Source of the DNA: Eudromia elegans
Taxonomy: Eukaryota; Chordata; Aves; Tinamiformes; Tinamidae
Direction: 5' to 3'
DNA: 64,000 bases
Assembly: GCA_003342815.1 (NCBI GenBank)
Contig: PTEX01000138.1
Coordinates: 1,975,456 to 2,039,455 of the forward strand
Of the stretch, positions 1 through 33,480 are shown in pieces. Under the pieces are notes generated by a model. It saw only the letters and a list, made by a program, of their open reading frames with translations. It was not told the origin of the DNA and searched no databases. How positions within the stretch are numbered: position 1 is the first letter of the stretch; each line of letters begins with the position of its first letter. The translations under genes and the position numbers were made by a program.

Positions 1-3000
1 TCCTTCAGCTTCTGTTCACCTCTTTCGATTCTTTCCCCATTATCCATTTTAATATCCATTTAATTACATAAAGGGGGGATGTTTGGGAGGGAGAAGCTTC
101 CTTATTCAAAAATACGTATTTTACTTGAGGAAAGCCAGCATCAGCAGACGCTCAAGATAGTTTTCCCTCCGGCCAGTGCTGCTGGCAGCAATGCAGCGTG
201 CTCGTCCTGTAGCAGTTGAGGAGAGATTTGCCATCTGCGGAGGTAGGCGAGTCTGTGCTTGGCCCCCAGCACAAGCTCACGCTCAGGAGAGCCGCTCTCT
301 GTGTTGCCGCTCAGCCCGACTGCCTCGCCTTTGGCTCCAGGGTGTGACCGTGTCCCCCAGGCAGAGGCCCACACACTGCTCCGTGCGCCTCTCCTCTCTC
401 TGCCCTGTCTGGATTAGCAAGGCGACAGCAATAGCTGAGGTGCATCCTCCAGCCCTGAAGGCTGGTGCACAGTTTCTCTTTGGCTGATGGATCTCTTGCG
501 CTAAGGGTTAGTACACTGTTGTGTAGTTTGGATTCAGCTGTAGCTTTACCAGAAATTGTGTGCGGAGCACATGTGCAAGTTCACCAAAGAGACTGGGATT
601 TTGTGGCCTGAAGTCATTTTCTTAAATATAAACAATAAACTGTCCAGTTTTATAAAAGCATGCTTGCCACATCACGCACTGTCAGAGCCCTTCATGTGGA
701 GTCTTCTTTGTGACAAAGCTTCCTTTTTTCTCCCCTTTTTGATTACAGAGAACGGAGGGGCAGAGAAAAAAAAGTTTGGGTAGTGATTCAGCTGTTCTCG
801 CAGCGCGCTGTAAACAGATTTTCCAACGTTTAATCGCAGTGGGGCAGGCAGAAGCGTGTGGCAGGGTGTCCTTCAGTGTGTTGAGCTGTCACCCTCCGGG
901 GCGCAGCTCATGAGTCGGGACATGTGGGCTGCTGATGCTGGTGAGTCAGGAGCTTCCCCTGTCCCACAGTGCCTCATTCTTGTGGCTTGCTCACCATGCC
1001 TCTTTCCTTTTCATCCTGGGGCGAAGCCAGGCAAGTGCTACAGGGTTAGCCAAAATGCAAGTTATCTCCGGTGAGAGCCCCCTTATGAAACAGAAGATTG
1101 AAAATCAGTGCCCTTCTCTTCTGTTTCCCTTCAGCTTTTTAAGTGAGAGGATCTGTATTTCCTACTGCTAAAAGAAAGATACGGTCCCAGAAGAGGGACC
1201 ACTGAGGTACATTTATCATCAGGCTTAGTATATATTCCGTGCTGCCACTTGCTGGCTGACACTGACACCTGGCAAGGCTGCCATGGATGTCCAGGATTAG
1301 AGCTCAGCAGCTGCATCTGCAGCGTGCAGCCATAGCTCTGATCTGGAGAACACTGGCAGATCAAAGTGGGAAGCAGACACCGACCAGGAAAAAATTAACA
1401 AAAGCCATGGGTAAGACAAGTGAAAGAGAAGCATAAAGTCCTACCAAAAGGTTATTTATGTCTTCAGCCTCGCTTCAAAGTGTTGTGGTGACGGACGACT
1501 CTTAGGATACCTTTTACTGCTTACTGAGCTTGTGCACGGTGTGACTGTGGGCATGAGTGCTGTGGCTTGGACAACATTTGTAATGACATGTTCTGTGCGA
1601 TAGCTGGAAGAGATTTTGTGCATCTCTGCTATCCTTGAAGCTATAAATACTTAAATTTCCCTGACTGCAGCAGGGACAGTGTTAAACCCCAGCTAAGCAC
1701 TGATGAGAACCCTGTTTTCAAAACTTTTTGTTTACTATAATGACCCCATTGGTATCATGGGTGATGGGGAAAAAAAAAAAGTAAAAATGAATCTATATCT
1801 CTTCTTTCTCCTCATGCTTGTCCATGAAGACCTTGTTGAGGAAAGGTTGGCTCTGATGCTAGGATTTTTAAGAACAATAGATGCGAAGGTTACTTCTGAG
1901 AAACTCAAAAGTCAGAGTTTGAACATGTATTTTGGAGCTGCTTTACCCTATATTTGAATGCTTAAATCTCCCAGTATGAGAGTCTTAAAAAAAACCGTAT
2001 AGAATTAACAACTTTTCTAGATAGCGATTCCTCCCCCTACATATGGTAAAACTGCAGTATTATGATTAGCCAAGATACCCTCCAAGTTTGGGGACAGCTG
2101 CTCCTTGGATTTCTGTATATCCAATGGAGTCGCTTACCTACAAAAATTGTAGCTGAGATATTTCACTAATTATCTCTCAAATTGTTAGTCTGACTTTTGG
2201 ATAATGTGTGTTGATGATGAACAGAAAACATCGCACAATAATCAGTAATTTTGCAGCATTCTGATATAATTAACCTCCTGCGAAATGTTCTGGTATTGGG
2301 TTTCAGATTCCTCTTTGGTTGAATAATCAGTATATAGTAGCTGTTGCAGAAAGCGTTTAAATGTGGTTACTATTTCATTCATACATGCCTTTAAACAAAA
2401 TTTGTATTATTGTTCCATTTCATATCCTCCTCTACCCTTTCCTTTTATGGGAAAAAGCGAAAGTAAAAATATCAAGGAAAATATTTAAATCCTATTTGAA
2501 ACTGCTGGTCTACTGGAGCTATCAGAGCTATTGTATGAAAAACTTTCAAAAGCTATTTTTTTCTTATGATTTATGAAAGATACATTTTCAAAAGCATTCA
2601 AAGAACTAAGTATTTTCTATTATAGCTTGTTTATACAAAGTGGAATATTCTGCATTTTACAGCAGCATTACAGCTGTTAGTACTGAATGGTATAAAATTA
2701 AGTATTAATTTAAGGTAGATTTGGCTTAGCAGGATACATTCCTGAATAGAGCTCTTATACCACAGTTAAATGTTTTCAGTGATTTCTAACAAGATAGGTC
2801 TGTGGATAAGCCTGGTAAAACTTTCTTTAATCAGGGCCTCAGGGGACACCTAGCCCAGGGTTTAACTCAATATTTAACACATTTCTCTCCATAATTTTGC
2901 AAGTTTTGACCTTTGGCCAGTGCAATGCTTAGATGCTGGGAGAAGCAGAAATTTTTTTGTCTTCTGAACTTGAACCTTCCAGTAATTGAGCTCTGTCCAC

Positions 3001-6000
3001 AGCATGATTCGAGTTTGTGTTGTTGGCTTTGTTTTCCGTCCCGTTGTTACGGGCTATGTGATAGATGGTGAGAAAAACATTTTTTGGGGTTTAGAAATAA
3101 AACAAGGACCAGATAGACTGATACAATCTGGGATAAGAGTGTCTGGGACCTCTCAGCATAGTGTTTTTCTTTTGTGTACAAGTACTTATCCTGGAGTTAA
3201 AGCACTTAAATGACCATAACTCCATGAAATTGCACTTGTAGGTGTGAAATGACCTTTCCAAGGCTGACATGAGCAGCAGTGAAGGGTATGGTGCCATCAG
3301 TGATCCTGCCCATGGCCCACAGGGCCCCATTCCCTCTCTCCAGAGGGGAGCACCAGAGGGATGAAGAATTGGGCATTATCCGCATGTGGGCATGGTGTGG
3401 CCGCCTGCATGGTGTGACTGCGAGCGTGGTGCTTGGTGTTTTGGTGAAGCTCGGTGTTTTACCTCCTGGTATTACAGAAAAGAGGTTGTTCTGCATCAAA
3501 TTTTGTCAGCTCTGATATCCAGGAGGCTCTAAGAACCATAGAAATCCTGTTTTCTGTAACTTCTGTGTTGTCTTTGCATGAATAAGGCAAGACTGGGCCA
3601 AATGCTGCTACTCTCATTTAACCAGTCATTTCCAGGGGAGTAGGCCAGTACCTGTTTCTGCAGGGGTTTAATCTAACCTTTAAAAACTCCCAGTGCCTAA
3701 AGTAGGAGGGCAAATCTTGGTGGTGGTGAGGCCTTTCTGGACTGTAATCAAACCCTTTAGCTTAAAATCTTAGCACTAATTTTAAAGTATTGTTGCTTTT
3801 GCACATATAGTATCTTAAGTTGTTAAATAGGCATTGTCTTATCTGTAGCAGCTCTTTTTTTAATAACTAGATAAAAGCAGATTGGCTTTGTGGTCATGAC
3901 AGTGAATTCTAGTAACAACTAGCCACTACTTGCTTCTGAATCACAATATCAATGACATTTTTGAGGGCTGTGCTTCAGACGCTCTGTCTGTGTGTTTTTA
4001 ATGAAGAAGTTATGTTTGTGCATTGCTAGGATGGTACCAGCAAGGGCAAGCGAGGGCACTCATGGCTCCTGGCTGTGGCTGCTGAGAACTTACTGTGTTT
4101 ACACAGAGAATTCCTGTGGGCTTTCTATGCAATTGGAGAGTTGAAGATCTGTGATCCTTATGGGTTTTGATCAAACTTTCAATTCTCCTGTCAGTTCAAA
4201 AGCACTGCCAAATGTCTGTCGTTGCCCTTCTCACATGTGTAATTATGGTACAGATCATTTTCTATATAAAAAGGAAAAAAGAGAGCTTGAACAAAAGCAG
4301 CATTAGTTTTCAGTTGCAGTTTCATGGCTATTTGCTTTGCATGACAATCTACAGAGCATTTTTATCCTTTCTTACAAGCACTTCTATGTGAGAAGATGAT
4401 CTGCAGTCTTATTAACACTTGATTTAATAAACTTGATTTGCATCTTTTATTTCAAATAAATAAGGGGGAAATCTACAGGCTATGGTGATTTTTGTTCAGG
4501 GCAGTAATGATGCACTGTAGGAAGGCAGGAGCTTAGAAAGCAATTCCTTGTTTATTGACACTAGATGATGTGTTTCTCCATGTTTTGTGCTGACTCAATA
4601 CTGACTGCCTCGCTGCATCGGTAGTCAGGAAAAGGCACACAATTCAGAGAAGTCAAATGACAGAACCCTTCCGCATAATACTCTGTAGACATGACATTTT
4701 CAGCAGGCATATTTTAAGTAACATGAAAGGGGTGGAGAATTGGCTCCTGGTACAACATGGAAAAAACTCCTTTACAGAACCACAGCTCCTTTTATCCTAA
4801 TTTGGTGATCAGAAACCAAGGGTTTCAGCAGGGAGTGTTGTGACAAATGTGTTTCCCAAAAACTAACTATTGCCTGACTCCGTGGCATTTAAAGTATACC
4901 GAGGATAGTATTAAAATAACACTGTTCACAGAAAACTTTTTTAGAGTCACTGTTTAGACAATATTTTGCTGAAATCATGATAATGTTTGCTCCCCGTACA
5001 TAATTTATGTTGTTGAATAACATTTGTAATGACTTCTGTTAACAAAGCCTTGTGTCTTTCTGTATCCCTTTCTGTATCAAAGCCTTGTATCTCTTTTTCT
5101 GAAGATAAACTGTATACACATTGTCTGATTTTGTGCAGTTTTAATAAAGTAAACCTAATGGCACAGAATTAAAAGTACAAGATAAAAAAAATCATAAAGC
5201 TGTTATAGTAGATTGCCAACAGCACCCAAGCTTTCCTTTCTTTCCTAAATATCTGCCAAGCTGTGAAGTGTGGAAGGGTCTGACCCACCTCCCATTGGCA
5301 TCTGTGACAAAGCCTCCAGTAACTTCATGGGTTGAAGATCAAGGCTGAAATGAGGAATTCCATGTTTTGTTCCACATCTGAGCTCACTATTTGCTGCTGT
5401 TTCCTCAGAATAGCAACTTATTTTTCGTTTGTCTCTACATTTTTGCATACAGTAATAACTAGTGAATTATTTAGATACAAAATTGCTTAAAACTTTCATA
5501 TTTCAATTCTTACATATAACCAATAACAAATACAAAAAAAAAAAAGAGAAGCAAGAGAGATGCACTGGTTGTAGCAGTGTATGCTCTGGCGGTTCACACA
5601 CTTGGTGGCTTTCTGAGCTTCCCGATCAGCCACATTTCTTGGGCAGGTGTTTCGGTTCCATGTGGCCTTTCCTGGTGACAGCAGATCTGCACGTGGTCCC
5701 TGCTCCCCAGGAGAATCTGGGGTGCAGTAGCCTCAGCAGCCTCATTACTTTGAGGCCACGCCAACAACAGGGCACCATTGCAGAGCCCTGGGACCTGCTT
5801 GGGTGCCAGTGGCCTCGGTTTGTTCTCTTTCCCGAAGAGTGCCGAGCTCTGATGCGTCCTCCTGCAGATTCCTTGGGCACCCTCCTGCCCTGATGTCAGC
5901 GGCCAGACTCCTTGCACTGGGGCTTTGCCAGGGAAGGTTCTAGGTGGCGAACCTCCAGAGGTGCCTGTGGTGCTGGGGATATTGTCGTGGCCACACTGGC

Positions 6001-8020
6001 CCATCTGAGGGGCTGGAGACCATGCACTTGCTAGAGCTGTGGCCTTAGTGCAGCGTTTGTGCGTGTCCTGCAAGGCGCTTGACTGCTTGGTCTGAGTTTA
6101 CACTTTGGATAATTTTTACTTCATGAAGCTTAACAGAAACTGCTGGTTAATCACTTAGGTGGTTTCACTTTTAAAACTTGTCAGAACAACTGAAATGTGG
6201 ATTGAGAGCCTTTTTATATATATGAGTAACAATTCAAAAATTCCAAACATGTACATAGGAAGAGCCGTCCAGATTTCCAGTGCAAACTCACATGAGGAAC
6301 CCCCTGTGTTTGCAGCACTCACCCAAATGAAGACAGAGATTATCAAATTTCCTTGCCTTTCAGTGCCTGTGAAATGTGAGAATGTTAATGCTGAAAGAAC
6401 TGAGATGACAAAAGTGAATATTGAAGTTGGCTGTTTTGGTTTTCTAATGTGTTTTTGTTAAGAGCACTTCCTGCTATTGCTCACTGCGCATAATTGGCAG
6501 CTGCAGTCTAAGGTTTCACGTTCGTAGTCAGAGCGAAGGATGCGTTCAGACAAGCTACAGGTTGCCTAATAAAACTGACTTTATAAATACTTTGACCTGT
6601 GCTTCACGTTTTCCTAACAGGAGTTTACGGTTTTGGTTTCTGGAGATGAACCTTAGAGAAAAAGAATCATTACTGAAATTTTTATGTTTTGCATAAATTT
6701 TAAAGGTTTGTAAAAATTGTTTTTTGAAGTTAAAAACCTGTTCCAATAAATCTTCATGGAGGTGGTGTTTAATTAACTATTAAAGTGTATGTTTAAAAAC
6801 ATTTTTCTTCCTATTTCAGAAATAACTTCTTCTATTATAGGTTGGTATTCCAAAATTCATGCCTTTTGATGTTGAAATATAGCCTCCTTTGAGTTAGAAT
6901 GCCAGAGAACAAAGCAATGGATCTTCAAATAAAAATCTGATTTGAGCACAAACTGGACTTGCAGAGAACATTGCCCTAATGCTTATAACAGCATCTTGAA
7001 TTCAGAATGCTGCTCTGTGCCTAATTTTAACAATAAAATCGAAGAAAAAGATACAATAAAAATTTAAAGTGAAGGGACAATGAAAGTTTTTGATGCTGGG
7101 GAGAAGAACAAGTGGGTAATTTCATTGTTAATGATAACATGGAGTGAGTGGTCTAGGAGTAGTGAAGAAGGGACGTGATTTAGCTGCTTTGGCTTTAGAC
7201 AGGTGTAGAAGAGAAAGCATGATCTTCCTTTGCAATTTGGGAAGTTTATGTTGAGTGCAAAATACTAGAAAAAGAAAATGGACGTGGAATAAAGGAGGAC
7301 AGTGCTACCGTTTTCATTCCTTTATAAAATAGTTCTCATGTTCATCCTGCTTGCGATTCTCGTTATTTACACTCATGTTAGAGGTTGACTTCAAAGAGTT
7401 TGGACACAGTAGTGCTGCACTAGGTCGAAACCTGCCTGTCAGATACTGCTACTTACAGCTGGGTCTGGAGACATGAGGTGATGATGGCAGTAGTGGCAGT
7501 GCCCGCATGGGTAGGAGAAGTGAGAAGTTTGAGTTCAGTAACAGACCTCCAGGCTCTGTTCTGCACCTGCTGGCAATGGGAGTATATTCCAGAGCAGCCC
7601 AACAAAACCAGTAAAAATACCTCTTCCATCAAGACAGGCTGCCCCAGCACAATGACTGTGTTTTGCTGCGTGAGGAATGAGCATTTGTTTGAGTATATAG
7701 AGAAAGGCTGGTAGAATACAAGTAAAAAGATTTGGACAATGAAATATGTGGAAGATGAATGTGTAAAAGTAATCAATTCAGGAATAATGCATCAGGAGGT
7801 AAAATGGCAGGAGACAGAAGCACAGAAGGAAAGAAATTGCTCAAAGGTGAAATCAGTGACAAGAAGGTAGATTATTTTAAATGGATTAGGGTTAGATGGA
7901 ATACCTGAATATCAAATAAGAAAAAGAACTAAATCTTCTGTGACAGTGTGCCTAGCCATATATATAATATAGTTGGATGTTTTCTGCTAATCTTATGTTT
8001 TATCATCTTTCCTTTCTTAG
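1..8020 (+). other. WWTR1: WWTR1 intron upstream of first visible exon
   Basis: No exon, RNA gene or intact mobile element was recognised. Since the first exon here begins with the third base of an Asn codon inside the WW domain, this whole stretch should be intron. GC-rich patches occur at about 180-480, 3270-3450 and 5560-6070. Open frames in them match no family I know and lack splice context. Confidence 0.8.
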
Positions 8021-29197
<21,177 letters not shown>

Positions 29198-29415
29198 TCA
29201 TTCATAATTTAATGCCAGTTCAGCCCATAATGCAAGTCAGCATTTCCTTTTCCTCTTGAAATAGAGGCAGAGTGTCCTCAGATATGCTACTTGCTGCCTT
29301 AATGACTTCTGTTACATCACCTTTATAGTCAGTTTAATCTCTGCCTGGATTTGGTTGACAGTAACTTAAGTATAAAAATATATATAAATATATATATTTC
29401 CTCATTAAAAAACAA

Positions 29416-29468
29416 AAACAAACAAACAAAAACTTTATTTAATACATCTGGTTTTTGTTTGTTTGTTT
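29416..29468 (+). repeat. Inverted repeat / predicted 3' UTR hairpin
   Basis: The left arm 29416-29433 (A-rich with a C every 4 to 6 bases) is the perfect reverse complement of the right arm 29451-29468 (GTTTTTGTTTGTTTGTTT). This gives an 18-bp stem with four G-C pairs and a 17-nt loop. It lies about 220 nt after the WWTR1 stop codon. Confidence 0.75.
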
Positions 29469-31649
29469 GTTTTTCTTTTTCCTTTACAGATCAGGCAGAA
29501 ACATTTCACTTTCAGGACAGTGGGTTGTGTGTGCATGTCCGCATCTGTTCAAAGGGTTACTGGGTAACATCACAAACTCTTAATGTATCACACAAGTTAA
29601 CTGCTGGGTCACTTGGTTGAAAAACCTGCATAGCATCAGACCATGAGAGCAGTTTTATTACTATATTTATAACAATAATACGAAAGTTTTTATATTGATT
29701 TCCTTAAGCTTTAAAAATCTTTTCAGTTATTCAGTAAAGCTGTGCTGTATGGAATATAGATTAAATCTGATCCATATCAGCTATAATCATTCTCATATAC
29801 ATTTGAAAAGGCACAAGCAGTACTATTGCAATTTCTTTTTCAGTATATTATTGTAGCATTTCCAGATAAAAAATACTTACAATTTTAAAGTAGCAGAAAT
29901 GTTTAGTAAGTTTTACGCTACTATATTCTTGTAAAATAAACCAGACTGGTACTAACTACTGCCTTAAAAGAAAGAAAGTCTTTAGAATAAGCAATTTTTA
30001 ATGAATCTTAGATTTTGATGTTTATTATATTAAGCACTACAATTTTGTAATTTAACGCACGAACAAATAATTTTCATATAAGCCTGTGGCAAATATCTTA
30101 AATTCAAAAATATGCTTTTAAATTCAGGACAGAAGAATGCAGCACATCGTAGTAATATCATATGTAGTAGTAAGAAAATATTGCCAAATGATTTCAGCAC
30201 TGATGTTTTTAACTGACAGTGTTAAACTCTACATGTAAGTGTATACAAGAAAAAAGATGGTTGCTTTATCAGAGCAGTGCTAAGCAGTATTGTCACTTGC
30301 CTGGTAAAGTTGCTTAGTTCTTAACTCTTTTGCTTACTACAGTTGGTGCAGAGGACAGGAGGCATGTTCTTTTATTCCTATGTATTATATGTCCTTTAAA
30401 GGCTTCTTTATCAGGTGTTTGGGACTGAGAAGGCATCAAGGACATGACACATACAGTTCCCCTGAAATGCAAATGAAGTCCTGAAATTCTTAAATATTTT
30501 GAATTTATAGTATTTATAATCTATGAATTTAAGCTTTTTATATTGAAAACGCGCCTTTTTATGAAAGGCATTAAAACATTTCTCTGAGCTTGATCCAGGC
30601 TATGTGGAAAAAGCAAGAGATGTAGCACTCAGTGTAAATGTATGTTTGTCAGGTCTAATAAAAGTAATGAGATCTCACCAGTACACCGGGTACTGATCAG
30701 TAACGATTTTATTTTTCCATCTGGTTAGAGGAGCGTAGGTGAAAAGGTCAGAGATGAAGTGATGCGAATATGAAGTAGATTTGGAAGCTGAACTTTACAA
30801 CTGTAGATCCTTAGCAGGAAGGGTGGCGGCAGGTAGGGATACAGAGAAAGAGAAATCGGCAGTGATCAGTGGAAAATATGATAGAACTTAATAAAAAAGA
30901 AATACCTGGTAAAAGATGAACTGCTGGATCCACCAGAAAGCAAAAATGAAGTCTAAAATATGCACACCAAACACTTCAGAGAGAGAGAGAGAAGGCAAAG
31001 ACCTAGAGCAATAAAGTTTTATTAGAAGAGTGTTGCATAGAACAGTAGTTCTTTCATGTATTTTTTTAATACACAATGGGATGTTACAGCAGAGTTGTGT
31101 CTGCAGACAATCTATGGGCATTGTTTTTCTTTTACTTTTTTTTTTGGGGGGGAGGGGTATGTTTTATTATTTTATTTTTGCTAGAGCTAACCATTGAGAT
31201 AGAAGAACATTCTTTTTTAAAAAGGGACCGAGCAGGCCTGACCAATGTTACTGTATTTAGGGTTAATCTCTCTCCTTTAAAGATTGCTTCAGGTTGTAAA
31301 TTGAAATGAAAAACAGATGGGCCTAAGGTTAGTTACATGGCTCGCTGACTTTGGGATAAAGAATTGGAGATCTGAGGCATCCAATTGTGATGTTAAACCT
31401 TGTAAGGCCAGCTCTTCAGCACTGCATTTTTGATCTAGCAAAGTGAAAGCTATTGGTGCTAGAATGATTTACAGTAGTTACAGATCTGAGCCTGGCTTGT
31501 TCAGTTGCTATCATACATTGTTAGATAAAGTTTAGAAAATGCAGTTTGTGCATTTGCTAGTAAAACAGTACTTTTGTAAACTTAAATTTTGTCACAATAA
31601 AACATATTCTAAGTAGATAAGGTTCTCAGATGCTGTGGATTAGCTAACA

Positions 31650-32070
31650 TAGAATCACAGAATCATTATGGTTGGAAACGACCTTTAAGATCATCGAGTC
31701 CAACCGTAAACCCTCCAACACCATCTTGCTAAATCATGTCCTTAAGTGCCTCATCTGCATATTCCTTAAGCACTTGCTGGGATAGTGACTCTACCACTTC
31801 CCTAGCGGCCTGTTACAAGGCTTCACCACTCTTCCCCTATGGAAGCTCTTCCTAATATCTAACCTGATTCTACCCTGGTGCTACTTGAGATCCTTTCCTC
31901 TTGTCCTACCTGTAGCTATTCCAGAGAAGAGATCAGAACTCACCCCCCAAAAATCAGGTAGTTGTAGAGAACAATAAAACTCCCCTCAGACCCTTGTTCT
32001 TCTCCATGCTAATTAACCCTAGCTCCCTCAGCTGCTCCTCATAAGGTCTACTAACTTCTACTTGACTATA
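31650..32070 (-). mobile_element. CR1 LINE, antisense, second subfamily
   Basis: Starts with the inverted CR1 tail (AGAATCACAGAATCATTATGG) and runs through ATCGAGTCCAACC and the ORF2 C-terminal region to about 32,070. The motif TTATGGTTGGAAA places it with the copy at 62.95 kb and not with the TCATAGAATGGCTAG copies. It is diverged and has no open frame. Confidence 0.88.
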
Positions 32071-33480
32071 CTGATTTTCCTCAGATGGAGGCTTGACTCC
32101 ATGTTTTTAGCACTTACAGTGAAAGCTGATGTAATTTTCTAGTGAAATCACACATAATAAGAGGTTTATCGGAATTATTATGAAGTTAGAGGCCTGATTA
32201 TCATTTCATTGGTGTTTCAGGAGGTTAGGAGTCTAGGTTCAGAGATCTTAAGAAGGTAAATTTGAAACTGTTTCCACATTACTTGGATAATGAAATAGTA
32301 GCAGAGTAGAACAGGACGGTGCTATATAAAACACTACTTCCGGTGTAAAGCAACTGCCAAAATCTTAGGTCAGACCTTTATTCAATTCTGAGCCAAACCA
32401 CAGCTAAGCTAACAGTGATTCTTTATACAATAAGCTTTCCATTTTGGAATGGAGAGCATACATCAGATAGAGTGAAGCAGCAACAAAATCTGTATGTAAG
32501 TCTTTCTTAAGTTTCTGATTTTAAACAGGCTTATGGCAGAACTTCAAGTATTCAAAGCGTATATAATTCTTTTGAAGTTAAATTTATTGATGACAATATT
32601 TCACTCTGTTAGTTCAAGTTGCGAAATTACATTTATTTTACTAAATGTACACTGTATGCTTTTGGTATAAATACAATAAATATGCCAGCTGCACAGTTGT
32701 ACTGTTGACTATCACTGAGAATGGCATATATAAATACTGGTGATATGAAAGTAATGGCATGTTGCTCACTACAACTTGTATTCTGGCAAAACTATTAGAA
32801 TGTAACTTCTAAGGACTGGGTTTGACTTTTTGAAAAAAAATGCTGTTTGGGGAAAGGGGAGATTTAAATTGTCTGTTTCAAATATGAGAAAATATGGATG
32901 TTCAAACAAACCTTTTTTCCTAATATACTACATCCATCTATGTGCTAGTACTTTAACTTTTTAACTTTTTCATTTTGTTATATGTGTGAGCATTTGTTTT
33001 TAATTTAGAATTCTTTGCATACAAATTGTATGCATTAAAAGCAATCAGATCAAACTGTTGTATCCAGGGTTTGATTCTGTTTTTTATTTCTTTGATGTTG
33101 TACATGAAAAATAAAAAAGAATTTAAAGCTCCTGTATGCATATTGGTTTATTAAATTATTTGGTTTTTCTTTGGAAGTTTTTTGCATATGCTTTTCTGAG
33201 AACTGTATAATGGTGCTTAGACTGAAGGTAAGGACTTTTCTATTGCAAATAAATATTGAATTATTGTCACATAGCAAAAGAAATACTTTATTTTACAGTT
33301 ATGGTTCAGTTTACTAGCAGCTGCCATGGACATTAATGATTATTACAGTTTTACTCTTAACACTTCCAAGTGCTTCCCAGAGAAACCATTAGTTATTTCG
33401 TTAAGCATTTATTTGTAATTCACTATTTTTTTTGTTGTTACAATATAATAAAATTATCTCCAAGCAAAAGATTTGGCACC

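Larger units (their letters stand above)
29198..33480 (+). other. WWTR1: WWTR1 3' UTR (end uncertain)
   Basis: AT-rich DNA after the stop codon, with no gene seen. Candidate AATAAA poly(A) signals lie at 30657-30662, 31010-31015, 31596-31601, 32675-32680, 33248-33253 and 33447-33452. The 31596 signal is followed by T/G-rich sequence and lies just before a CR1 insertion (31650), which suggests one natural 3' end near 31,620. The AT-rich stretch 32,450-33,480 could be a distal 3' UTR with the CR1 inside it. A hairpin-forming inverted repeat lies near 29,416-29,468. Confidence 0.55.
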
